This document shows, piece by piece, positions 7,977-15,150 of a stretch of DNA of 35,555 nt. The notes beneath the pieces were generated by a model. The model did no database searches. It was not told the origin of the DNA and saw nothing but the letters and a program-made list of their open reading frames with translations. The stretch comes from an uncultured Granulosicoccaceae bacterium. GTDB lineage: Bacteria; Pseudomonadota; Gammaproteobacteria; Granulosicoccales; Granulosicoccaceae. The stretch's first letter is position 1. Each line of letters begins with the position of its first letter. Made by a program: the position numbers and the translations under genes. Location: the NCBI GenBank assembly GCA_937957915.1, contig CALGNZ010000171.1, positions 1 through 35,555 of the forward strand, given 5' to 3'.

Positions 7977-8951
7977 ATGGCTATCAGAGCAGGAACATGG
8001 TTAAAGCTACTGGCAGTTCTGCTGATTGTCGGTTTCATTAGCATGAACGCAATGGCTTATATGCATGCCAGCGCAATGGTCGAATTCACCGATTCACATA
8101 CCAGAACACAAAGCCCTGAGGAGCTTAGCCTGGGCGCAAAGTTCAAGGTGTTGTTGTTTGGCATCAATTTACCTCGCCCCGAAAACAAACAGACACCCAC
8201 TGATAAAGGGCTGCCCTATGATACTCACCGCTACCCGGGCGCCGAGGGCCATACGCTGGAGGCCTGGTCAATACCTGGGGCAAATGACGACATTCTGATT
8301 ATTTTGTTCCACGGTTACGCTGACAGCAAAGACACGCTGCTGCTAACGGCCAAACAGCTTAACGAACTGGGGTTCAGCACACTGCTCGTTGATTTCTACG
8401 GGTCCGGGGGTTCCACCGGAGATCGAACGACTATCGGGTATATGGAATCGAGAGATGTTAGCAAGTCCTTCCACTACGCAAAAGAAAAATGGCCGCAATC
8501 AAAAGTGATTTTGCATGGATATTCAATGGGAGGTGCTGCCCTGCTTAGATCGATTGCAACTGATGGCATTACACCCGACGGCGTTATGCTCGAAGCAACA
8601 TTCGATCGAATGCTAAGTACAGTTCAAAATCGATTCTATTCAATGGGACTACCAGCGACACCACTGGCAAACCTGTTGGTATTCTGGGGTGGCTGGCAAT
8701 CTGGCTTCAATGCATTCAAACACAACCCTGTTGACTATGCACAGTTTGTCACTGCTCCATCCCTGGTGATACACGGTCAACAGGATCCACGGGTAACAAC
8801 AACTCAGGCAGATGCCGTCTATCGACAGCTGAATGGCTGGAAACAGTTTTCGAGCTACCCATTGGCTGGCCATAAAACTGTACTGAGCACCGACCTGCCA
8901 CAGTGGCAAGAAGACATTAGTAAGCTGGTCGCACGGGTAAAAAACAACTAA
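7977..8951 (+). CDS. Membrane-anchored alpha/beta hydrolase
   Basis: The 324-residue protein has an N-terminal hydrophobic segment (residues 9-28, LKLLAVLLIVGFISMNAMAY) acting as signal anchor or uncleaved signal. An alpha/beta-hydrolase fold follows: oxyanion region HGYADSK (112-118), nucleophile elbow GYSMGG with S183, acid D270 (GQQDPRV) and H299 (LAGHKT). It resembles YfhR/BEM46-type hydrolases, usually of unknown substrate. The active domain is predicted on the periplasmic side. It lies 80 bp downstream of hmgA in the same direction, with no obvious terminator between, so partial cotranscription is possible, but nothing ties it to homogentisate degradation. Confidence 0.85.
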   Translation: MAIRAGTWLKLLAVLLIVGFISMNAMAYMHASAMVEFTDSHTRTQSPEELSLGAKFKVLLFGINLPRPENKQTPTDKGLPYDTHRYPGAEGHTLEAWSIPGANDDILIILFHGYADSKDTLLLTAKQLNELGFSTLLVDFYGSGGSTGDRTTIGYMESRDVSKSFHYAKEKWPQSKVILHGYSMGGAALLRSIATDGITPDGVMLEATFDRMLSTVQNRFYSMGLPATPLANLLVFWGGWQSGFNAFKHNPVDYAQFVTAPSLVIHGQQDPRVTTTQADAVYRQLNGWKQFSSYPLAGHKTVLSTDLPQWQEDISKLVARVKNN

Positions 8952-9134
8952 AAAGCTGGCGCCCTCCCCTCAGTTAAAACTTCTCAAACACTGCTTGCTA
9001 ACCAGACACAGCTTATCTGAATAAACTGTACAATCTGAGACTCTACCACTAAATCTACCGCCATTTGCCAAAGCACAAACTACCTGGCTGCTGGCTAACG
9101 CGGGAATATACCGAGCCCTATTTTGGAGCACAAA

Positions 9135-9494
9135 ATGATCGATAGATTTGCAGGCGGGTACCCACACGGCAGAAGCAAAGCATCCGCCTATAAAGATTTG
9201 GTATGGACTGTCGCGACCGCAAGCGACGAGAGCCTGGATCTGGCTGACCAAACCTCACAGACGCTCACCAGTATTGACCAGAGTCTGGCTGAACTGGGCT
9301 CCGATAAATCTCAAATTGTGTCGGCGCAGGTATTTATCGCAAACATCAACGACAAGCCGGTTATGGACGAGGTATGGAACAAATGGATTGGAGACAACCC
9401 CGCTGACTGGCCACAACGTGCCTGCCTGGGTGTCGACCTGGGCGGACACTGGCTGATTGAAATAACTGTTATAGCGGTAAGAACCAACCGGTAG
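9135..9494 (+). CDS. RidA/YjgF-family enamine/imine deaminase-like protein
   Basis: The 119-residue protein matches the RidA family in length and layout: IVSAQVFIANINDKPVMDEVWNKWIG in the middle and WPQRACLGVDLG..WLIEITVIAV at the C-terminus, with the conserved Arg in QRACLGV. RidA proteins hydrolyse reactive enamine/imine intermediates in the cytoplasm; several subfamilies have other roles. GGAG at 9126-9129, six bases before ATG 9135, decides the start over the TTG at 9123. It is separated from the hydrolase by 183 bp without visible signals. RidA-like genes often accompany amino-acid catabolism, which would suit the hppD-hmgA neighbourhood. Confidence 0.88.
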   Translation: MIDRFAGGYPHGRSKASAYKDLVWTVATASDESLDLADQTSQTLTSIDQSLAELGSDKSQIVSAQVFIANINDKPVMDEVWNKWIGDNPADWPQRACLGVDLGGHWLIEITVIAVRTNR

Positions 9495-9541
9495 CGTCGA
9501 TCCGACCCCCTAAGCCATAGAAACACTGGTCAGCCCAAATT

Positions 9542-9709
9542 ATGGTAAATCGACAGCAATTTACGCGCTGTGTTGAAACGCTACAAAAACACAAGGTGAT
9601 TGACTCTCCGGAAAACCGGATTCTTGCTATCCCCCATGATATTCGCCAGAGCCAAACACAAATGGGCTACACGTACAAACTTAGAGATACTACTTATCGC
9701 AAGGCATAA
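9542..9709 (+). CDS. Doubtful 55-aa ORF
   Basis: ATG at 9542 opens a 55-codon frame (MVNRQQFTRCVETLQKHKV...) rich in Gln, Thr and basic residues and ending TTYRKA. No ribosome binding site is visible. I recognise no family, although the composition is protein-like. It overlaps the 3' end of the opposing DUF1127-like frame by 20 bp, so at most one may be real in that overlap. It could be the tail of a decayed gene. Confidence 0.2.
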   Translation: MVNRQQFTRCVETLQKHKVIDSPENRILAIPHDIRQSQTQMGYTYKLRDTTYRKA

Positions 9710-10019
9710 CGTGAGCACGTAACAGCCCGATGTCCGCCAACGTATGATCATCAAGCGTACTTACCGATCGCCGACTCCCCGCAGTGCATACCGCTGATCG
9801 ACACCACCAGGCACTAATTAAGCGAACGCACTCAGCAGGGATCGTTCTTTTATCTAAAAGGCTGGCTGTTAACCAGCCAGCGCTGCTCACATCAGCGCTG
9901 GCCTGTGTGACTGAGTCATCGCGTTTACCTGTGGGTAACCGCTCAACATTCGCTCCAATTCCTGCGTGTACCGGAAGAAAACCCTGTATTCCCTGATGTA
10001 TGCTCACGTGGCCCCTCAC
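9690..10019 (-). CDS. Small DUF1127-like protein
   Basis: The C-terminus carries the signature of DUF1127 (YjiS-like) proteins: a Trp/Arg-rich stretch (AWWCRSAVCTAGSRRSVS) followed by LDDHTLADIGLLRAHV. These short arginine-rich proteins are often RNA-related or stress-responsive in proteobacteria. The frame opens at GTG 10019 (109 residues) without a good ribosome binding site. Family members are mostly 50-80 residues, so the true start is probably internal. The N-terminal half looks unconserved. It sits alone between ridA and the cyclase gene. Confidence 0.45.
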   Translation of the reverse strand: MRGHVSIHQGIQGFLPVHAGIGANVERLPTGKRDDSVTQASADVSSAGWLTASLLDKRTIPAECVRLISAWWCRSAVCTAGSRRSVSTLDDHTLADIGLLRAHVMPCDK

Positions 10020-10296
10020 TGTATTTCTATCTGATAGCTACAGTATCGGCGTGCCCGCCCGCAGTTGCATTGCAATGGGGTTTCAGTTTGTAACAGGGTG
10101 TTTCCAACGGGTCAGGCGCTGCTCTGACTATCCTCATTGATATCGGATAGGGATACACCTATACACCGGCTGTAACCACACAGTCAGGAAAAACATAGAA
10201 ACCGGCACTCACCGTCTGTTCTTTTACCAACGTGCTCACTGTATAGTAGACAGCACATGCCCGCCTTGCTCTAAATGCATCTACAGCCCGGTAACA
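10020..10296. other. Intergenic region upstream of the cyclase gene
   Basis: I see no open frame of convincing composition, no RNA gene and no strong hairpin in these 277 bp. The stretch should contain the promoter for the cyclase gene and perhaps that of the opposing DUF1127-like gene, but no clear -35/-10 pair stands out. Confidence 0.4.
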
Positions 10297-10360
10297 ACAA
10301 TGCTTTGTAGCGACAATGCTCTGTAGCGACAATACTCTGTAACGACTATGCTCTGTATCA
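10297..10360 (+). repeat. Four 16-bp tandem repeats before the cyclase start codon
   Basis: Four consecutive 16-bp units lie at 10297-10312, 10313-10328, 10329-10344 and 10345-10360, with consensus ACAATGCTCTGTAGCG. Units 1 and 2 differ at one base, and units 3 and 4 are more diverged. The array ends three bases before the ATG of the cyclase gene and so occupies the ribosome binding region, where no Shine-Dalgarno sequence is seen. Each unit contains ACA-n6-TGT, a short dyad. Slippage could change spacing or translation. Confidence 0.9.
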
Positions 10361-10363
10361 ACG

Positions 10364-11617
10364 ATGAATGATCATACCGAAAACACTGGCGGCGCCATAC
10401 TGGTCACCGCAGTAACCGACTGGCTAATGCAACAGGCATTAGGGCAAGCCGAAATCGAAGATATTTTTGACGGCTGTTGCCAGCGACTCGACGCTGCGGG
10501 TTTACCGGTGGCAAGAGCAATGATTTTCTTTCGCACCCTCCACCCGCTTTATGCGTCTACAATTATGTTTTGGCATCGCGGTGAAAATGTTCGCTCTTCA
10601 CGCACCCGCCACGAGGATGCGTTTTCGTCGGGTGAGTTCACCAATAGCCCTATTCACCGCCTTTCAACCACCCGCACGCCTTTTTTGAGAAGACGATTGC
10701 GAGGTGACACCGCACTGCTGGATTTCCCCGTACTCGAGGAGCTTAAGGAACAGGGTGCGAGTGACTATCTGGCGTACAAAGTTGCGTTTGCCAGTGACGC
10801 CGATCAGGACGAGTACGAAGACGGTATTATCGGCTCATGGACAACAGAGCGCCCCAACGGATTTACAGATCAGGAAATACAATGGCTGATGCGTGTACAA
10901 AGTCGCATGGCGGTCGCCTGCAAAATGCAGATAAGAGAGGCAATCACCCAAAACGTACTCGACGCCTATCTGGGACCTGACGCAGGCAATCGGGTAATGG
11001 AAGGGAATATTCGCCGTGACAGCGGCGAACAGATCGAAGCTGTCGTATGGTACAGCGATATGAGGGACTCAACACGATGGGCAGATGAACTTGCATCTGA
11101 CGAATTCCTGTCTCTATTGAATAGCTATTTTGAATGCACAGCGGGTGCGGTTATTGCCAATGGCGGGGAGGTACTGCGATTCATAGGCGATGCAGTACTG
11201 GCAATATTCCCGATAAAAAATAGCAACCCTGCGAACTCACGCCGAGCCGCCAACGATGCACAGCGCGCAATGAGAGATGCTGAAGCACGCCTGCATAAAC
11301 TGAATTCACAACGAAATTCTGACGGACTTCAAACAGTCGACTTTGGACTGGGCCTGCATATTGGGAAACTGACATTTGGCAATATCGGTATTGCAGAAAG
11401 GCTTGAATTTTCTGTCGTCGGCCCAGCTGCAAATGAGGTCGCCAGACTAGAGACATTGACTAAAAAATTGCAGCGCAGAGTGCTTGCAAGCGAGGACTTC
11501 GCAGCCCTGGTAGATGCGGAATGGGAATCACTCGGTGAACACACATTGCGCGGAGCGAACAGTAAAGTCAGGGTTTATTCACCAACCAGCCGCGGGCCAC
11601 AGCCTGACCAAAAGTAG
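10364..11617 (+). CDS. Class III adenylate/guanylate cyclase with N-terminal sensor domain
   Basis: The 417-residue soluble protein has an N-terminal region of about 200 residues, GAF-like in pattern (ALGQAEIEDIFDGCCQRLDAAGLPVARAMIFFRTLHPLY) and typical of a bacterial cyclase subfamily. The C-terminal catalytic CHD domain follows (about 220-400). Both metal-binding aspartates are visible: D232 (WYSDMRDSTRW) and D276 (FIGDAVLAIFP). FGLGLHIGKLTFGNIG and FSVVGPAANEVARLE are also intact. It should make cAMP (or cGMP) in response to a ligand of the N-terminal domain; I cannot see which nucleotide is preferred. The start ATG directly follows the 16-bp tandem array and has no Shine-Dalgarno sequence. 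Confidence 0.9.
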   Translation: MNDHTENTGGAILVTAVTDWLMQQALGQAEIEDIFDGCCQRLDAAGLPVARAMIFFRTLHPLYASTIMFWHRGENVRSSRTRHEDAFSSGEFTNSPIHRLSTTRTPFLRRRLRGDTALLDFPVLEELKEQGASDYLAYKVAFASDADQDEYEDGIIGSWTTERPNGFTDQEIQWLMRVQSRMAVACKMQIREAITQNVLDAYLGPDAGNRVMEGNIRRDSGEQIEAVVWYSDMRDSTRWADELASDEFLSLLNSYFECTAGAVIANGGEVLRFIGDAVLAIFPIKNSNPANSRRAANDAQRAMRDAEARLHKLNSQRNSDGLQTVDFGLGLHIGKLTFGNIGIAERLEFSVVGPAANEVARLETLTKKLQRRVLASEDFAALVDAEWESLGEHTLRGANSKVRVYSPTSRGPQPDQK

Positions 11618-12373
11618 CGTTCTCACCCGAGTAACACTTAGGCTCGACAAACAGGGTTCGATGGCGAAGGCTTAACAACGCAAGTCCAATAACACGGTCT
11701 CAAAAGCGCAGCTTCAAAATTGAACTGATAAGCACAGCACTTTAACTACCGACGACAGCAGGCGAACGTTACTTTTTGTAATGACAGGCCGCAACGCACG
11801 ACCAGCCCTCCGAGACACTTGCACATTAGCAGGCTTGCTGCTGGATGTTGCTTACTATTGGTGTAGAAGCAAGACGGAAAAATGACACAAACAGTTACCA
11901 GTGTGGTAGACCGGAAGACTCGCAGGTGCCCGCAAGGTAGCGAGCCAAATACCCTGCAAGCACGCCTTATAAGTGGTGGATGAACCAGATGCCAACTGAG
12001 CTGTCGGGTAGCCTTAAGTCAATTTTGACGCAAACAGAACGAGCCGGGGTATCCACCCGCCATAAAACAGAGCGCAGTGTCACTGCCAGTGCACTACAGC
12101 CAGGTTGAATGCGACGGGGTTAACAAATTTTCTTTAGCTGCGAGACGCAGTAATTGAATTGGCTGCTCGTATGCGTGCACAAATCCTCGTTACTGACATG
12201 CAATTACACAATAATGTAAAAAAAAATCCACACGTGCCGTTCGACTTACCTAAGCCATAGCAAAGCGCACAGGCAGACCCAGGGGGAATACCGCTGAATT
12301 CTGAGCGCGTTTTGCAAGAGTAGGTATTACTAGTAGCAAGGTGTATTAGCAAGTCACCAAAATCCGGATAAGA
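11618..12373. other. Long non-coding stretch between the cyclase and GGDEF-EAL genes
   Basis: About 750 bp without a credible gene. The only frame over 60 codons is a minus-strand frame at 12134-12352 with Cys/Ser-rich, random-looking composition. Weak structure exists: CTCGC/GCGAG pairing at 11919-11944 and an A9 run near 12220. I could not fit a tRNA or any known riboswitch, including c-di-GMP types, to it. It may hold promoters, an unrecognised small RNA, or decayed sequence. Confidence 0.4.
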
Positions 12374-12538
12374 TTGAGCGATTTGTCTTATCTGAACTCA
12401 GGTGTGCAGTCTGATTTTAGAATTAAAGGTTACCTTGCCAATGCTGGCATGGTTGATCGAGTAGTTGCTAAACACCTACGTTTGAGAGATAGACTTGCCG
12501 GGAAATGGAATGGCAAGTGGGGAAAGGACATTTATTAA
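12374..12538 (+). CDS. Doubtful 54-aa ORF, possible gene remnant
   Basis: A frame starting at TTG 12374 encodes LSDLSYLNSGVQSDFRIKGY...RLAGKWNGKWGKDIY. It is basic with several aromatic residues and looks like a protein C-terminus. The frame opens right after a stop near 12350. No ATG lies near its beginning and no ribosome binding site is visible. It ends 42 bp before the GGDEF-EAL gene. It may be the tail of a lost gene or a short leader peptide. I recognise no family. Confidence 0.2.
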   Translation: MSDLSYLNSGVQSDFRIKGYLANAGMVDRVVAKHLRLRDRLAGKWNGKWGKDIY

Positions 12539-12580
12539 CTGCTGGTGGAAAATTCGCAGCTACCGCAATACTGAATATAC

Positions 12581-15028
12581 ATGACGGGCATTGTGAAAAT
12601 AAACGCGAGTGTAAATAAAAATCTGATAGCAATCAGCCTGATTTCCACGCTCCTGATCTTCTGGTTAAGCGCGATATTCTGGCTGGATGCTTATACTCAA
12701 CGCAGTGGAGCAGCTCAGCTGCAGATGTCCACTCAGCCTGAGGAGACATTGTTTAAACTGGCAATGAACCTCGGTACCGAGCGCTCTCTGCTGCACACCA
12801 TATTGGCGGAAAAAAAGCCGGCTCCGGAAACACTTGACTCGTTATACGAAGTTTCATTGGAATCAAAGAATCTCATGGACTCAGTCGCAGAAGAGATTCG
12901 CGCATCCAGAGAATCTGAGTCAGCATTTGTTACCCACCGATATGACAATGAGACTATCGAAAAACTACTGTCTAACCTGAACGAGAGCTTCGATCGCGTT
13001 TCTCAGGATAGTTCGATTGTTATATTGCAAACAGCCATTCATCCATCAGCGCGCGACGACGCGATGAGAATGCAGATTTTCGATGCTTACGGCAATCTTA
13101 TTGAGCAAGTCAACAACCTCAGGTTAAGAACACACTTTCTGCCACAGAAACACTACCAGGAAGTGATTTCGGCGCACAGTCTCAAAAACGCAATTTGGGA
13201 TATCAACGAATCCGTACGCCAAATCAGCCCTTTGCTCGACGGCTACCTCATTAAAAGCAGAGACGGTTCTTTCTCGAGTATCAACAGAGACGGACTTCTG
13301 TACCGAATTTATCAGCAGATTCAAATTGCTGATCAGGCTATGTTCGAGATTGGAGACTTCTCGGAAAACGCCGAAGTAAAAACCGCACTGGAAAACCAGC
13401 TGCTATCGTTTAAAGCCAAGTTCTCCGGTGAGTACAGAACGATAGAAGGCAAGCTGGTGAAGGACCTGACCAAAGGCGTCTACAGCGAAATATCTCTGGA
13501 AGAATGGAGAGTTGTTGCCGACTCCACAAGACGCTATATCCAGCAACTAGCAATTGACTCAGTCAATCGAACCCTGGACACCGCACGCGCAATTGAACAC
13601 AAGGCAATTAGAACGCTGGCGCTGGACACGCTACTGGTTCTGCTGTGTATTGGCATGGCAATTTCGTCAACCGGCATCGCTAAAAAGGTACAGCATCAGG
13701 CTACACACGACGATCTTACTCAGCTGCCCAACAGACGATTTTTTAAACACAACATTCAATCATCGATTAGTAAAACCAGTGGTCAGTCAGCTACCAAACT
13801 CGCGCTCCTGACTATTGATCTAAATCGATTTAAGTCAATCAACGACACCATGGGTCACGCAGTCGGCGATATTCTCCTGAAAATGGTAGCCGACCGGCTG
13901 GTCGCGTGTGCAGACGACCGAATGTGCGTGGCCAGAATGGGAGGCGACGAGTTTGCAATGCTGTTTGCCCCCGAAGACGAAAGCGAGCCGGTGCGTCTTA
14001 GTGAAAGCATCATAAAATCAATCGAAGACTCATTTGTGATCGATGAGGGAATCATCAACATCGGGACCAGCATTGGGATCAGCTACTATCCTCAGGATGC
14101 GTCCAATGCAGAAGACCTGCAGGTTACATCGGACCATGCGATGTTTTTTGCCAAACGTGACGGCAAAAAAGAACGCAAGAGCTGCTTTCAACTATACAAC
14201 CGTGAAATGGCGGATGAATTTGAAAACCGCCTGAGAATGGAACGTGATCTGGCAGTCGCCATCGAAGAAAATCAGTTTGAGCTGTACTATCAACCTCAGT
14301 TTAATCTTGACGAAAACCGCGTCGATGCGGTCGAGGCACTGGTTCGATGGAATCATCCAACCCGGGGTCAGGTACCGCCGTTCGAATTTATTAGCGTTGC
14401 TGAAGAATGCGGTCTTATGCCCGCGGTCGGGAAATGGGTTCTTACCGAAGCCTGTCGTCAGGCAGGGGTATGGAAACAAGGCACTGAATTCGATCTGCGA
14501 ATCGCTATTAACGTATCGGTTCAGCAAATAATGCAGCCAGGCTTTGTGAACGACGTTCTGTCAACGCTCGACAAAAATCAGCTTGGCCCGGAATCTATTG
14601 AAATAGAACTCACTGAAAGCGTATTTATGGCTGATACCGACTGGGTGGTCAAGTCACTGACCAAGCTCCGAGACGCTGGTTTAAAGATCGCACTGGATGA
14701 TTTCGGCACCGGATATTCCTCTTTAAGTCAGTTGCAGGATCTCCCGATAAACACCCTGAAAATAGATCGCAGCTTTATATCCAAGCTCAGCAATCAACCG
14801 GGTGTGTCGAATTCGGTTACCGCTACCATTGCGTCCATCGCAAATGTATTGGGCCTCGAAACTGTCGCAGAGGGAGTTGAGTCTGATGAACAACTCGTGC
14901 AGGTAGCGGATCTGGGAATAAATGTCGTACAGGGGTTCTTTTATTCAAAGCCTGTGGCAAGTGAAGACATTCCCACAGCTATCATTGGCCTGAACAAGCA
15001 GCACGGTGAGTCAAAGAAAGCTGCCTGA
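12581..15028 (+). CDS. GGDEF-EAL cyclic-di-GMP signalling membrane protein
   Basis: The 815-residue inner-membrane protein has a first transmembrane helix at about residues 15-37, a roughly 300-residue helical periplasmic sensor region of no recognised family, and a second helix at about 345-366. A GGDEF domain (about 375-535) and an EAL domain (about 550-805) follow. The cyclase motif GGDEF is intact at 454-458, and its RxxD inhibitory site is absent. The phosphodiesterase motifs are complete: EALVRW (E585), INVSVQQ, IELTES, DDFGTGYSS, K in LKIDRSF, AEGVE and QGFFYSKP. Either or both activities may operate. ATG at 12581 lacks a clear Shine-Dalgarno sequence. Confidence 0.95.
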   Translation: MTGIVKINASVNKNLIAISLISTLLIFWLSAIFWLDAYTQRSGAAQLQMSTQPEETLFKLAMNLGTERSLLHTILAEKKPAPETLDSLYEVSLESKNLMDSVAEEIRASRESESAFVTHRYDNETIEKLLSNLNESFDRVSQDSSIVILQTAIHPSARDDAMRMQIFDAYGNLIEQVNNLRLRTHFLPQKHYQEVISAHSLKNAIWDINESVRQISPLLDGYLIKSRDGSFSSINRDGLLYRIYQQIQIADQAMFEIGDFSENAEVKTALENQLLSFKAKFSGEYRTIEGKLVKDLTKGVYSEISLEEWRVVADSTRRYIQQLAIDSVNRTLDTARAIEHKAIRTLALDTLLVLLCIGMAISSTGIAKKVQHQATHDDLTQLPNRRFFKHNIQSSISKTSGQSATKLALLTIDLNRFKSINDTMGHAVGDILLKMVADRLVACADDRMCVARMGGDEFAMLFAPEDESEPVRLSESIIKSIEDSFVIDEGIINIGTSIGISYYPQDASNAEDLQVTSDHAMFFAKRDGKKERKSCFQLYNREMADEFENRLRMERDLAVAIEENQFELYYQPQFNLDENRVDAVEALVRWNHPTRGQVPPFEFISVAEECGLMPAVGKWVLTEACRQAGVWKQGTEFDLRIAINVSVQQIMQPGFVNDVLSTLDKNQLGPESIEIELTESVFMADTDWVVKSLTKLRDAGLKIALDDFGTGYSSLSQLQDLPINTLKIDRSFISKLSNQPGVSNSVTATIASIANVLGLETVAEGVESDEQLVQVADLGINVVQGFFYSKPVASEDIPTAIIGLNKQHGESKKAA

Positions 15029-15068
15029 ACAACAGGTGCGAATTAGCCCCGCCGGGTATCAGAGCAAC

Positions 15069-15110
15069 ACCGGGGAACATGAAACGTCAGGGATAAAACC
15101 CTGCCCCGGT
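15069..15110. terminator. Nested hairpin after the GGDEF-EAL gene
   Basis: The outer stem ACCGGGG/CCCCGGT (15069-15075 with 15104-15110) encloses an inner stem CAGGG/CCCTG with ATAAAA loop (15088-15103). It lies 41 bp past the stop codon, between two converging genes. There is no T-tract, so I call it a terminator from position and stem strength only. Confidence 0.45.
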
Positions 15111-15124
15111 ACTCATCTGAGCTT

Positions 15125-15148
15125 CACTCGATGCTGGCCACTCGAGTG
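15125..15148. terminator. Hairpin at the 3' end of the lipoprotein hydrolase gene
   Basis: A perfect 7-bp stem CACTCGA/TCGAGTG (15125-15131 with 15142-15148) with a 10-nt loop lies three bases beyond the stop codon of the minus-strand lipoprotein gene. It probably helps separate the converging transcripts. It has no T-tract. Confidence 0.4.
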
Positions 15149-15150
15149 AG

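Noticed and set aside
10297..10360. Possible CRISPR array
   Set aside because: The 16-bp units are contiguous with no spacers, and there are no cas genes.
11881..11960. tRNA or c-di-GMP riboswitch
   Set aside because: Pairing is limited to a 5-bp stem and the conserved loop sequences of these RNAs are absent.
12134..12352. Minus-strand 72-codon frame
   Set aside because: Cys/Ser-rich with no ribosome site, no family resemblance and an A-run coding for a Phe stretch; probably chance.
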